The translations under genes and the position numbers were made by a program. 64,000 bases of DNA, from contig CAJWDL010000005.1 in NCBI GenBank assembly GCA_913030805.1, forward strand, positions 1-64,000. The letters run 5' to 3'. The first letter of the stretch is position 1, and every line of letters starts with the position of its first letter. Source of the stretch: an uncultured Candidatus Pelagibacter sp. Its GTDB lineage: Bacteria > Pseudomonadota > Alphaproteobacteria > Pelagibacterales > Pelagibacteraceae. Below the pieces are notes generated by a model. The model worked only from the letters and a program-made list of their open reading frames with translations. It did no database searches and was not told the origin of the DNA. Shown piece after piece: positions 1 through 10,419 of this stretch.

Positions 1-2
1 GT

Positions 3-22
3 AAGCATTTCAATGCTTTTTT
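3..22 (+). terminator. Possible rho-independent terminator of an upstream gene
   Basis: A 6-bp stem (AAGCAT at 3-8 with ATGCTT at 13-18) closes a TTCA tetraloop and is followed by a T run (17-22). This is the form of an intrinsic terminator for a plus-strand gene lying before the window. The stem is short, so the call is tentative. Confidence 0.4.
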
Positions 23-26
23 GAAA

Positions 27-113
27 ACTACATTGTAACTACATTGTTGACGACCACTTTATCGTCCTCAAGTCAGAAGATGACTACATTGAATAATTAA
101 TATTCAATGTAGT
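27..113. repeat. Intergenic repeat ACTACATTG with a 13-bp inverted repeat
   Basis: The word ACTACATTG occurs directly at 27-35, 38-46 and 83-91, and inverted at 105-113. The first two copies are 11 bp apart, about one helical turn. Positions 83-95 and 101-113 form a perfect 13-bp inverted repeat around a 5-nt loop. Two more short hairpins sit between (49-53 with 62-66; 71-75 with 81-85). The block could be an operator array or a structured 5' leader of the downstream gene. Function unknown. Confidence 0.6.
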
Positions 114-130
114 ATGTATAATTAAATTTT

Positions 131-823
131 ATGATTATTGAAAATTTTTTTAATTTTTTCAGCAAATATCACCACGATTCAATTTCTAACTATTCAAGGA
201 ATTTAAATTTTGAAATAATGATTGACGTTGGAGCACATAAAGGTGAATTTTTATCTAGTTTTTTACAAATTAAAAAAATTAAGAAATTCTATTGTTTTGA
301 ACCGCAGATTAAAATTTTTAAAAAATTAAGCGGATTATATAAAAAAAATAAAAAAATTTTACTATTCAATAATGCTCTGGGTGAAAAATTTATAAAAAAA
401 AAATTATTTTTATCAAATTTTTCATCAACTTCGACAATGTCTTCTTACAATCGAAAGTCAAAATATTTAAAATTTAAAAATTTTATCTTAAAAAATAAAA
501 ATCAAAAATCAATTCTTGTTAAACAAAGAACATTTGATCAAGTTTTCAAAAATATTAACTTAAAAAAAAGTTTTTTGAAAATTGATGTCGAAGGATATGA
601 ATTAAATGTTTTAAAAGGGTCAAAAAAAAAAATTAAAGATGTGAGATATATTTTAATAGAACATCAATTTTTCAATCAATATAAAAATAACTTTGATAAA
701 GTAAAAAAATTTTTAGTTAAAAATAATTTTGAGGTATTAAAAATTTTTTATTTTCCCACACTTCATTACAGAGATATTCTTTTTAAAAAAAAACCCCCAG
801 AAATTTCTTTCCGAGGGTTCTAA
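131..823 (+). CDS. FkbM-family SAM-dependent methyltransferase
   Basis: The 230-residue protein has the FkbM fold markers: a SAM-binding glycine motif IDVGAHKGEF near residue 31, an acidic motif YCFEPQ near residue 55, and the family signature LKIDVEGYELNVLKG near residue 155. Family members methylate sugar or polyketide hydroxyls and are common in surface polysaccharide loci; the substrate here cannot be read. The gene is extremely AT-rich, even for this window, and very rich in Lys, Asn and Phe. No Shine-Dalgarno precedes the ATG. Its last 12 codons lie on top of the terminator of convergent groESL, so the C-terminal tail may have been gained by read-through into that hairpin. Family call good, role unknown. 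Confidence 0.8.
   Translation: MIIENFFNFFSKYHHDSISNYSRNLNFEIMIDVGAHKGEFLSSFLQIKKIKKFYCFEPQIKIFKKLSGLYKKNKKILLFNNALGEKFIKKKLFLSNFSSTSTMSSYNRKSKYLKFKNFILKNKNQKSILVKQRTFDQVFKNINLKKSFLKIDVEGYELNVLKGSKKKIKDVRYILIEHQFFNQYKNNFDKVKKFLVKNNFEVLKIFYFPTLHYRDILFKKKPPEISFRGF
785..819 (-). terminator. Rho-independent terminator of groESL
   Basis: Read on the minus strand, AACCCTC (819-813) pairs with GGGGGTT (798-792), seven base pairs including one G-U. A run of nine T follows (793-785). It lies about 50 nt past the groEL stop codon and inside the 3' end of the convergent FkbM gene. Confidence 0.8.
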
Positions 824-869
824 TTCTGTTTTTGGTATGTTTTTAGAGTGTTCTCTGGTTGGTAAGGAA

Positions 870-2537
<1,668 letters not shown>

Positions 2538-2545
2538 TTAATTTA

Positions 2546-2839
2546 TTATTTGCCTTTCGAAATTCCCATAATGTCAGATTCTTTCATTATGCTATATTCT
2601 TTTCCATCAATTTTTACTTCCGTGCCTGACCACTTACCAAAAAGAACTATATCACCGACTTTTACATCCATCGGCGAAATTTTTCCATCTTCTGATTTTG
2701 TCCCAGGTCCAACGGCTACAACCTCGCCCTCTTGTGGCTTTTCTTTTGCTGTGTCAGGAATAATTATCCCTCCGGCAGTTTTTTCTTCGCTATCTAAAAC
2801 TTTAATTAATACTCTATCGTGCAAGGGTCTGAATTTCAT
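2546..2839 (-). CDS. groES: 10 kDa co-chaperonin GroES
   Basis: GroES is the heptameric lid of the GroEL chamber. The 97-residue protein starts [15 protein letters not shown] and carries the mobile-loop region [20 protein letters not shown], both diagnostic. It is the first gene of the groESL operon, with an AGGAG Shine-Dalgarno 6 nt before the ATG and a promoter at 2867-2896. I see no CIRCE element upstream, so HrcA control is unlikely; heat control by a sigma-32-type factor is possible. Confidence 0.99.
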   Translation of the reverse strand: MKFRPLHDRVLIKVLDSEEKTAGGIIIPDTAKEKPQEGEVVAVGPGTKSEDGKISPMDVKVGDIVLFGKWSGTEVKIDGKEYSIMKESDIMGISKGK

Positions 2840-2866
2840 TGCTTTCTCCTATTAAATTCTTTGAAT

Positions 2867-2896
2867 GATATAAATATATAAACATATAATTTCAAG
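2867..2896 (-). promoter_or_regulatory. Promoter of groESL
   Basis: On the minus strand TTGAAA (2895-2890) is followed after exactly 17 nt by TATATC (2872-2867), a good sigma-70-like pair. The -35 region reads CTTGAAA, which also fits the CTTGAA -35 of RpoH promoters, but the C-rich RpoH -10 is missing. The -10 lies about 28 nt before the groES start codon. Confidence 0.55.
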
Positions 2897-2971
2897 GTGC
2901 AGTCAAAATTAACTTGATCTTTAAAAAACATTGAAAATACTATACTTTTCGCGTTTATATTGTGTTTATTA

Positions 2972-3796
2972 ATGAATTTTTTGCACTTAAAAAATGGATT
3001 ACGAGAAATAGCCGATAATTATAAAACTTTCTCTATAGATTTATGGGGAGTGGTACATAACGGGGTATCATTAAATCCCAAAGCTATGGAAGTTTTAGAT
3101 AACTTGAAAAAAAAAAATAAAAAGTTTATTTTAATGACTAACGCACCAAGACCAAGACAAAATGTAGCAAAATTTTTAAGCAAATTAAATTTTAATAAAG
3201 ATTATTATCAGAATATTTTTACCTCAGGTGATGCAGCCTTAAATTCATTAAGATTAGACTTTCATGGTAAAAATTTTTTTCACTTAGGTCCAAAACGAGA
3301 TTTTGATTTATTTATTGAATTTAAAGAAAAAAGAAAAAACAAAATAGAATCAGCAGAATTTATCTTATGTACCGGCTTATTTGATGAGCATGAGAATGAT
3401 CTTTTTTATTATAGGAATTTACTTGAAAAATATGTCAATAAAAAAATGGTATGTACAAATCCAGATTTAATAGTTCATAGAGGTAGCAAAAAAGAATATT
3501 GTGCCGGATCCGTTGCTAAAATTTTTGAAGAAATGAAAGGAAAAGTAATTTACTATGGAAAACCTTATCCTGAAATTTATAAAGACTGTATTCACGATGA
3601 AAAAAAAGTGTTGGTAATCGGAGATAATTTAGAAACAGATATAAAAGGCGCAAATAATATGCATTATGATTCTTTATTTATAAAAAACGGAATTCATCAA
3701 GATGAATTCAATAGTTTAACATCTGACAATTTTGATGAAGTTTTTGACAAATATCAGGTCAAAATTAATTATTATCAAAATCATTTATCATGGTAG
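2972..3796 (+). CDS. HAD-superfamily class IIA hydrolase (TIGR01459-like)
   Basis: This 274-residue protein has the HAD class IIA motifs in order: motif I SIDLWGVVHNG near residue 24, motif II LMTNAPRP near residue 55, the lysine motif YYGKPYPEIY near residue 195, and motif III VLVIGDNLETDIKGANN near residue 215. Such enzymes dephosphorylate small phosphoesters; the TIGR01459 subgroup is typical of alphaproteobacteria and its substrate is unknown. I chose the ATG at 2972 over an in-frame TTG at 2960. A possible -10 (TATACT) is at 2941-2946. Its placement before ribF suggests a role linked to flavin or other phosphate metabolism, but that is inference from position only. Confidence 0.8.
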   Translation: MNFLHLKNGLREIADNYKTFSIDLWGVVHNGVSLNPKAMEVLDNLKKKNKKFILMTNAPRPRQNVAKFLSKLNFNKDYYQNIFTSGDAALNSLRLDFHGKNFFHLGPKRDFDLFIEFKEKRKNKIESAEFILCTGLFDEHENDLFYYRNLLEKYVNKKMVCTNPDLIVHRGSKKEYCAGSVAKIFEEMKGKVIYYGKPYPEIYKDCIHDEKKVLVIGDNLETDIKGANNMHYDSLFIKNGIHQDEFNSLTSDNFDEVFDKYQVKINYYQNHLSW

Positions 3797-3802
3797 AAAA
3801 CG

Positions 3803-4744
3803 ATGTTTAAAATTTATAATAATTTTATTATTTCAAGAAAATTAAAAAAATCTATTTTATTAATAGGAAACTTTGATGGTTTACATTTAGGCCATCAAAA
3901 ACTGTGCAATGAAGCAAAAAAATACAAAAAAAAATATAAGTTAAAGTTGGGAGTCCTAACATTCAATCCTTTGCCGGTTATGTTTTTTAATAACAAAATG
4001 AAAAACTATAGACTTACAAATGATTCGCAAAAATTTATTTTATTAAAAAAAATGGGGGTAGATTTTGTCATTAATAAAAGATTTAATTTATTGTTTTCTA
4101 ATATTAAATCTGAAAAATTTATTAAAAATATAATAGTAAAAAAAATTGATCCAAAATTTATTTTTGTTAGCTCAAATTTTAGATTTGGAAATAAGAGAAA
4201 AGGTGATGTTAAAGAATTAATTACTGAAAGTAAAAAATATGGATTTAATGTTATAAAACCTGAACCGTTAAGAATTAAAAAAAAAGTTGTTTCTTCCTCA
4301 TCAATTAGAGATTTGTTAAGAAAAGGAAAAATAAAGAAGGCAAATAAATTATTATCAAGAAATTGGGTAATTAATGGAGATGTTCAGAGAGGAAGGCAAT
4401 TAGGTAAAAAGCTAGGATTTCCAACATGTAATATAGATATTAATAATTATATTTTAGCAAAACCTGGAGTTTATTCTATTAAAGTTACCATAGAAGAATC
4501 AAAAAAAATTTTAAGTGGCATAGCTTACCTAGGTTATCGGCCAACCTTTGAAGGGAAAAAACTATTACTCGAGGTAAATTTATTTGGTTTCAATGGAAAT
4601 TTATATAAAAAAACACTAAATGTTTATTTTTTCAACTTTATTAGAAGAGATAAAAAATTTAAAAATAAAATAAGTTTAATTACTCAAATGAAAAAAGATT
4701 TAACAAAAGCAAAACTTGATTTGAAAAAAAAAATAATTTTATGA
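3803..4744 (+). CDS. ribF: Bifunctional riboflavin kinase / FAD synthetase
   Basis: RibF phosphorylates riboflavin to FMN and adenylylates FMN to FAD in the cytoplasm. The N-terminal nucleotidyltransferase domain shows LIGNFDGLHLGHQKL near residue 20 and FRFGNKRKGD near residue 128. The C-terminal kinase domain shows GRQLGKKLGFPTCNI near residue 198 and KPGVYSI. The length of 313 is normal. It starts 6 nt after the HAD gene stop, and its own stop overlaps the ileS start (ATGA), so ribF, ileS and lspA are translationally coupled, an arrangement conserved in many bacteria. Confidence 0.95.
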   Translation: MFKIYNNFIISRKLKKSILLIGNFDGLHLGHQKLCNEAKKYKKKYKLKLGVLTFNPLPVMFFNNKMKNYRLTNDSQKFILLKKMGVDFVINKRFNLLFSNIKSEKFIKNIIVKKIDPKFIFVSSNFRFGNKRKGDVKELITESKKYGFNVIKPEPLRIKKKVVSSSSIRDLLRKGKIKKANKLLSRNWVINGDVQRGRQLGKKLGFPTCNIDINNYILAKPGVYSIKVTIEESKKILSGIAYLGYRPTFEGKKLLLEVNLFGFNGNLYKKTLNVYFFNFIRRDKKFKNKISLITQMKKDLTKAKLDLKKKIIL

Positions 4745-7503
4745 CAAAAGAAAATTTGAATTTGCCCCAAACATCTTTTTCGATGAGGGCCAACCTACCT
4801 CAAAAAGAACCAGATATCGTAAATTTTTGGGACAAAATTGATTTATATAAAAAATATAGAAATTCGAGCAAAGGAAAAGAAAAGTTTATTCTACATGATG
4901 GCCCACCTTATGCAAATGGACACATTCATATGGGCACAGCACTAAATAAGATACTTAAAGATATTGTAACAAGATTTCATCAAATGGATAATAAAGACTC
5001 AAATTATGTTCCAGGATGGGATTGCCATGGTTTACCAATTGAGTGGAAAATAGAAGAACAATATAAAAAAAATAAAAAAAATAAAGATGATGTTCCAATT
5101 CGAGAATTTAGGAAAGAATGTCGAGAATTTGCAAATAAATGGATAGATATTCACATCAAAGAATTTAAGAGACTCGGAGTTATTGGTGATTGGAAAAATT
5201 ATTACTCTACAATGAGCTTTGAAGCAGAAGCTGGAATTGTAAGAGAACTTGGAAAATTTTTATTAGAAGGAAGTCTTTACAAGGGGTTTAAGCCAGTTTT
5301 ATGGTCAACAGTCGAAAAAACAGCTCTTGCTGATGCGGAAGTAGAATATAAAGACCATGTTTCAAATACTATTTATGTAGGGTTTAATGTCGAACATTCC
5401 AAAATTGATTCAATAAAAAATAGTAATGTCATTATATGGACTACAACACCTTGGACAATTCCAGCAAATAGAGCATTAGCCTACAATAAAGACTTAGATT
5501 ATTCCTTGGTAAAAATTGATGACTCTTCTTCTGATTTCAAAAATCAGAAAATATTGATTGCCTCAAAATTATTAAACGCGATATTAGAAGAAAATGGATT
5601 AAAAAAATACAAAATAATCGACACATTCAAAGGTAGTAATTTTGAAGGAACAATTTGTTCTCATCCCCTAAAAAAATTTGGTTATAATTTCGAAGTTCCA
5701 ATGTTCGAAGCTCAATTTGTAACACTTGAACAAGGTACTGGAATTGTCCATGCTGCACCAAGTCACGGACCTGATGATTTTAATCTTTGTCTTAAACATG
5801 GAATAAAGGCCATTGATACAATTGATGACAGCGGACGCTATACAAACAATATACCTTCTTTTAAAGGCATTCATATTTTTAAAGCCGATCAATTAATCAT
5901 TAATAAATTAAAAGAAGAACAAAAATTATTAGGAAATGGAAAACTTACTCATAGTTACCCTCATTCTTGGAGATCAAAAGCTCCTTTAGTTCATAGAGCT
6001 ACTCAGCAATGGTTTATCTCAATGGAAAGTCATGGGCTTAGAAAAAAAGCTCTTAAAGCTATTGATGAAACAGATTTTTATCCAAAAAAAGGAAAAGCAA
6101 GAATCAGAGCAATGATCGAGTTACGTCCTGATTGGTGCATATCAAGGCAAAGAACATGGGGTGTTCCTTTACCTATATTTGTTTCGAAAAAAACAAACGA
6201 GGTACTGAAAGATCCTGAAGTTATTGAAAATATTGCAAAAATTTATGAAAAAGAGGGATCGGATTGCTGGTTTACAGATGATTCTCAAAAATTTTTAGGT
6301 AATAAATATAATAAAAAAGATTTCATTAAATCTACCGATATCTGCGAAGTTTGGTTTGATAGTGGATCAACACACTCCTTTGTTTTGGAAAAAAGAGAAG
6401 ATTTGAAATGGCCAGCATCAATGTATTTAGAAGGATCAGACCAACATCGTGGTTGGTTTCATTCTTCGTTATTAGAGTCATGCGGCACAAGAGGTAGAGC
6501 TCCCTATGAAAGTATTTTGTCTCACGGATTTGTAGTTGATGGAAAAGGGTTTAAAATGTCAAAATCTACAGGAAACATAATTTCACCTGAGGACATATTA
6601 AAAAAATATGGTGCGGACATACTAAGAGTTTGGGTGGCTGCATCTGATTATGCTGAAGATCTAAGACTTGATTTTTCAATATTAGAACAACATGCTGAGT
6701 CATATCGAAAAATAAGAAATACCTTTAGGTTTTTACTAGGCAATCTTCAGGATCAAAAAACTGATATTGATTTTAATTCGGATGAAGTTTTAAATTGGCC
6801 TGATCTCGAGAAATATATGCTACACAAAATTTATCTGTTGGATCAAAATTTTAAATTTTATTTTAGAGAATATAATTTTCATAAACTTTATAAAGATCTT
6901 CTTAATTTTTGTTCTCAGGATCTGTCAGCTTTCTATTTTGATATTAGAAAAGATACGTTGTATTGTGATGGAAAAGATTCGCAAACTAGAAAAGCATGTA
7001 TAAAATTATTAAATATTTTACTAGATTCTTTATTAAAGTGGTTTGCTCCCATATTGTCATTTACAACAGAAGAAATTTATAAAATAGTTAATAAAAATGA
7101 AACTGATAGCATTCATCTGAAAAATTTTCCAGTTGTACCACTAGCATGGAAAAACGATCGCTTGTTTAAAAAATGGAGTAAATTAAATTATATAAGACAA
7201 GTTTGTAATTCGGCTATAGAAGTAAAAAGATCTAATAAAGAATTAGGATCGAGTTTAGAGGCTGATCTTGAAATATATTTAGATGATCAATATCTAAAAC
7301 TTGCCAAAGAAATTAATTTATCCGAGTATTGTATAACTTCGCAGGCAATAGCAAAACCTTTTGATGATAAAAAAGAAAATTTATTCCAGATTGAAAATAT
7401 CTCAGGTGTCAAGGTTTTGGTCAAAAAAGCAAAAGGTAAAAAATGTCCAAGATGTTGGAAAATAACAAATAATAAATGTGATAAAAATATGTGCGCTATG
7501 TAA
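4741..7503 (+). CDS. ileS: Isoleucyl-tRNA synthetase
   Basis: IleS charges tRNA-Ile. The 920-residue class I synthetase carries the HIGH motif as HIHMG (in PPYANGHIHMGTALNK, near residue 57), the CP1 editing domain (TTTPWTIPANRAL, near residue 240), and KMSKS at KMSKSTGN near residue 606. The C terminus has a zinc-binding cysteine group beginning CPRCWK. The second cysteine pair is C-x4-C and the protein ends right after it, a slightly compressed version of the usual CxxC...CxxC ribbon. It overlaps ribF by 4 nt and is followed 10 nt later by lspA. Confidence 0.98.
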   Translation: MTKENLNLPQTSFSMRANLPQKEPDIVNFWDKIDLYKKYRNSSKGKEKFILHDGPPYANGHIHMGTALNKILKDIVTRFHQMDNKDSNYVPGWDCHGLPIEWKIEEQYKKNKKNKDDVPIREFRKECREFANKWIDIHIKEFKRLGVIGDWKNYYSTMSFEAEAGIVRELGKFLLEGSLYKGFKPVLWSTVEKTALADAEVEYKDHVSNTIYVGFNVEHSKIDSIKNSNVIIWTTTPWTIPANRALAYNKDLDYSLVKIDDSSSDFKNQKILIASKLLNAILEENGLKKYKIIDTFKGSNFEGTICSHPLKKFGYNFEVPMFEAQFVTLEQGTGIVHAAPSHGPDDFNLCLKHGIKAIDTIDDSGRYTNNIPSFKGIHIFKADQLIINKLKEEQKLLGNGKLTHSYPHSWRSKAPLVHRATQQWFISMESHGLRKKALKAIDETDFYPKKGKARIRAMIELRPDWCISRQRTWGVPLPIFVSKKTNEVLKDPEVIENIAKIYEKEGSDCWFTDDSQKFLGNKYNKKDFIKSTDICEVWFDSGSTHSFVLEKREDLKWPASMYLEGSDQHRGWFHSSLLESCGTRGRAPYESILSHGFVVDGKGFKMSKSTGNIISPEDILKKYGADILRVWVAASDYAEDLRLDFSILEQHAESYRKIRNTFRFLLGNLQDQKTDIDFNSDEVLNWPDLEKYMLHKIYLLDQNFKFYFREYNFHKLYKDLLNFCSQDLSAFYFDIRKDTLYCDGKDSQTRKACIKLLNILLDSLLKWFAPILSFTTEEIYKIVNKNETDSIHLKNFPVVPLAWKNDRLFKKWSKLNYIRQVCNSAIEVKRSNKELGSSLEADLEIYLDDQYLKLAKEINLSEYCITSQAIAKPFDDKKENLFQIENISGVKVLVKKAKGKKCPRCWKITNNKCDKNMCAM

Positions 7504-7513
7504 AGAGGAATAA

Positions 7514-8023
7514 TTGTCCAGTATTAAGTTAAAAAATTTACTAAATCATTTTATTATAATAATTTTAATTTTTATTATTGATCGAGTAAGCAAAGTTTAT
7601 CTCCTAAATTTACATGAAAATGGTATTGATGTGGATTTTTATATTTTTCCCTTTCTAAATGTTTACTTAGCCTGGAATACTGGCATAGGATTTGGCTTAT
7701 TTTCTACAGACCCAAACATTTTTTATCATTTTTTAACCGCTTTAATTGGAATGATTAATTTGGTGTTAATAATTTTATTATTTAATCTAGATGGTATTAG
7801 AAAATATTTCATTTCTATGATTCTAGGCGGTTCATTTGGAAATTTTTTTGATAGAATTTACTATTTTGCGGTACCAGATTTTGTGGATCTGCATATCGGA
7901 AATTTTCATTGGTTCATATTCAATATTGCGGATATATTTATTACAATTGGTGTAATTTGCCTAATTTTGGTTGAAATATTTGGCAAAAATATAAATAAAG
8001 GACTTAATGCAAAAAATACTTAA
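7514..8023 (+). CDS. lspA: Lipoprotein signal peptidase (SPase II)
   Basis: LspA is the inner-membrane aspartyl protease that removes signal peptides from diacylglyceryl-modified prolipoproteins. The 169-residue protein has four membrane segments and both catalytic-aspartate motifs: GNFFDRIYY near residue 114 and FNIADIFITIG near residue 140. The start codon is TTG at 7514, chosen because an AGAGGAA Shine-Dalgarno sits at 7504-7510. It follows ileS as in many genomes and overlaps the next lipoprotein gene by 17 nt. That neighbour is itself a predicted lipoprotein, hence a substrate. The lgt gene of the same pathway is also in the window (57961-58749). Confidence 0.95.
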   Translation: MSSIKLKNLLNHFIIIILIFIIDRVSKVYLLNLHENGIDVDFYIFPFLNVYLAWNTGIGFGLFSTDPNIFYHFLTALIGMINLVLIILLFNLDGIRKYFISMILGGSFGNFFDRIYYFAVPDFVDLHIGNFHWFIFNIADIFITIGVICLILVEIFGKNINKGLNAKNT

Positions 8024-8336
8024 TAAAATAATCATAATAGTTTTTTTTTTCATCACAGCGTGCGCTTCATCTTGGGAAGATGTTAAAAAAGGATTGGGTG
8101 GTGAAAAAAAAACATCTACGGATGAATTTTTAGTAAGAAAAAAGGAACCTCTTGTTATGCCACCAAAATGGAAAAATTTACCAGAACCAGGCGCGGCAAT
8201 GAAATCAGATGACGAAGTTGGAGAAGCGACTGATATTGAGGAACTTATGAAATTGGGAGAAAATATAGAAAGTTCAACTAATTATGAGCAAGGCAACGGA
8301 AATTTGGAAGAGTCGATTTTAAAAAAAATTAAGTAA
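8007..8336 (+). CDS. BamF-like outer-membrane lipoprotein (DUF3035)
   Basis: The 109-residue protein begins with a lipoprotein signal ending in a lipobox, ITACAS, with the modified Cys near residue 19. It then has the conserved block SWEDVKKGLGG and EFLVRKKEPLVMPP. In alphaproteobacteria proteins of this family (DUF3035, called BamF in Caulobacter) are subunits of the beta-barrel assembly machine at the outer membrane, and the gene commonly follows lspA, as here. The rest is acidic and probably disordered. The family call rests on the conserved block and the gene position. Confidence 0.75.
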   Translation: MQKILNKIIIIVFFFITACASSWEDVKKGLGGEKKTSTDEFLVRKKEPLVMPPKWKNLPEPGAAMKSDDEVGEATDIEELMKLGENIESSTNYEQGNGNLEESILKKIK

Positions 8337-8341
8337 AAATA

Positions 8342-9544
8342 ATGTTAATTAAGACCATTCTTTTCAAAAATAATTTGATTAAGAAAATAAAATCAAAAAA
8401 TATTTTAAAAACTAAAAAAAAATTTTGGGAATTAAAAAAAGATTATAAAGAGAAAAGAATTGCCTTACTTACTAGCTTCGAAAAAAATTATAAGCTTAGT
8501 TACTCAAAAAAATTAGTCAAAGTTTTAAGAAAAAAAAAAAATATAATTTTGGTGGGAATGGGTGGTTCAATTCTTGGGGCAAAAGCATTGTATTCATTTT
8601 TAAAACGAAAAATTAATAAAAAATTTTTTTTTCTAGATAATTTAAGCGAAAAAAATATTTTAGAACTGAACTTAAAAAAATTTATAAAGCCAGCTTATAT
8701 TTTTATATCTAAATCTGGAAATACTATCGAAACTGTTACAAATATGAATTTAATTATTCAAAATAAAAAAAATAATACAAAAATTTTTATTACCGAAAAA
8801 ACAAGTAATGCAATAACTGAAATTGCAAATAAACTAAAAGCAGAAATTATAGAGCATAAAAATTTTATAGGAGGAAGATATTCTGTAATGTCAGAAGCCG
8901 GAATGTTGCCAGCAGAATTAATGAATTTAAATGTAAAAAAATTTAAAAATTTAAATTACTTAATTAATAACAAGAATTTTGTTAATCGATTAATTTCAGA
9001 TGCATCCTGTTTGTATGATTTGTCTAAACAAAATATCTTGAATTCAATAGTCCTAAATTATGATCCCGATATGAGCGATCTCGGTTATTGGTATCAACAA
9101 TTAATAGCAGAAAGCCTTGGAAAAAAAGGTAAAGGCTTTATCCCAATGGTTTCTATTATGCCAAAAGATCATCATAGCTTGCTTCAGTTATATTTGGATG
9201 GACCTAAAAATAATTTTTTTACAATATTTGCATCAAGACACCAAAAAAAATATAGATTATCTAATTACTTAATACCAAAATCTATTAAATATATAGCAAA
9301 AAAAAATTTAGAAACCATCTTATGTGCACAAAGAAAAGCAATGGAGAAAGCTTTAATTAAAAACAGAATTCCCTTTAGAATTTTTTACTTTTTAAAGAAA
9401 CGTGAACAAGAACTGGGTACGATTTTTACTTTTTTTGTTTTAGAAACGATTCTTTTATCAAGATTAATGAAACTGAATCCTTTTGACCAACCAGCTGTTG
9501 AAAATATAAAACAAGATACTAAAAAAATTCTTTTAAAAAGCTAA
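8342..9544 (+). CDS. pgi: Glucose-6-phosphate isomerase, short form
   Basis: Pgi interconverts glucose-6-phosphate and fructose-6-phosphate. The phosphosugar-binding SIS motifs are visible: VGMGGSILGAKALY near residue 72, FISKSGNTIET near residue 121, GGRYSVMSEAGMLPAEL near residue 177, and the C-terminal signature FDQPAVENIK near residue 383 with the catalytic lysine. At 400 residues it is clearly shorter than the usual 440-550, lacking part of the N-terminal region. It is the last gene of the plus-strand operon and overlaps convergent rsmD by 12 nt. Confidence 0.9.
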   Translation: MLIKTILFKNNLIKKIKSKNILKTKKKFWELKKDYKEKRIALLTSFEKNYKLSYSKKLVKVLRKKKNIILVGMGGSILGAKALYSFLKRKINKKFFFLDNLSEKNILELNLKKFIKPAYIFISKSGNTIETVTNMNLIIQNKKNNTKIFITEKTSNAITEIANKLKAEIIEHKNFIGGRYSVMSEAGMLPAELMNLNVKKFKNLNYLINNKNFVNRLISDASCLYDLSKQNILNSIVLNYDPDMSDLGYWYQQLIAESLGKKGKGFIPMVSIMPKDHHSLLQLYLDGPKNNFFTIFASRHQKKYRLSNYLIPKSIKYIAKKNLETILCAQRKAMEKALIKNRIPFRIFYFLKKREQELGTIFTFFVLETILLSRLMKLNPFDQPAVENIKQDTKKILLKS

Positions 9545-10102
9545 ATTTCCATAAATAATCTTTGAAGCACCATATTTTCTTATATCTAATATTTTGAAGT
9601 TGTTTGGATAATTATCCTTCGATTTTTTATTTCTATGAATTACAATGATTGCATTTTTTTTAAGGATATTTGCTTTAATAATACTATCAATTAATTCAAA
9701 AATATTTTTTTCTTTGTAAGGAGGATCCAAAAAAATCAAATCTACCTTATAATTATAATTGTCAATATTAGATAAATAATTTAATACCGAATATTCAATT
9801 ACGGAGGTCTTTTTTTCAATATCAAGTTTATAAATATTTTTTTGTAATATTTTCAAGGCATTTTTATTGTTTTCAACAAATATGACTTTACTGGCATCTC
9901 TAGATAGACATTCTAAGCCAAAAGATCCAGTGCCCGAATAAAGATCTAAAATTTTTGCATTTTTGAATTTAAATGGTAACTTTTTAAAATGAATCAATGT
10001 ATTAAAAATTGACTCTTTGGTAATATCTTTGAGAGGTCTTGTTTCTTTACTTAGAGGAATGAACAGTCTTGTATTTCTAAACTTTCCAGAAATTATTCGC
10101 AT
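9533..10102 (-). CDS. rsmD: 16S rRNA (guanine(966)-N2)-methyltransferase
   Basis: RsmD methylates G966 of 16S rRNA during small-subunit assembly. The 189-residue protein starts MRIISGKFRNTRL and has the SAM motif ILDLYSGTGSFGLECLSR near residue 50, then the catalytic LIFLDPPY motif near residue 122. The N-terminal TRPLKDITKESIFNTL block matches the family's TRPT...REALFN region. It is monocistronic, overlapping the pgi 3' end by 12 nt, with a 110-nt divergent spacer before the next gene. Confidence 0.92.
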   Translation of the reverse strand: MRIISGKFRNTRLFIPLSKETRPLKDITKESIFNTLIHFKKLPFKFKNAKILDLYSGTGSFGLECLSRDASKVIFVENNKNALKILQKNIYKLDIEKKTSVIEYSVLNYLSNIDNYNYKVDLIFLDPPYKEKNIFELIDSIIKANILKKNAIIVIHRNKKSKDNYPNNFKILDIRKYGASKIIYGNLAF

Positions 10103-10212
10103 TATTATTTTGTTTTTTATCTACCACAAGTTAATTAATATCTTTTCTAAAAAACCATTTTTCCAATTAATCCTATATTCATATAATATTGATATATAAA
10201 AAATATATAATT

Positions 10213-10407
10213 ATGAATGAAATTTTGGCGAAATTAAAGTACGGGTCTAATTCTTTCGAAGTACTGGAAAAAGGCAATCACGTCATTTGTGCTGTTTCGG
10301 GAAAAAAAATTTCTTTGGATAAACTTACCTATTGGAATGTTGATTTGCAAGAAGCCTATTTTTCACCTAAAGAGGCACAAATACGATTTGAAGAATTAAA
10401 AAAATGA
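10213..10407 (+). CDS. DUF2093 family protein
   Basis: This 64-residue protein matches the alphaproteobacterial DUF2093 family: KYGSNSFEVLEKGNHVICAV, then SGKKISLDKLTYWNVDLQEAYFSP with the conserved YW and QEAY. The function of the family is unknown. No signal peptide or membrane segment is seen. I chose the ATG at 10213 over an upstream TTG because it places the conserved block at the normal distance from the N terminus. It is convergent with lpxL, ending 12 nt from it. Confidence 0.8.
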   Translation: MNEILAKLKYGSNSFEVLEKGNHVICAVSGKKISLDKLTYWNVDLQEAYFSPKEAQIRFEELKK

Positions 10408-10419
10408 TAATTTACAAAT

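Noticed and set aside
2840-2960. CIRCE/HrcA element upstream of groES
   Set aside because: The TTAGCACTC-N9-GAGTGCTAA pattern is absent from the spacer.
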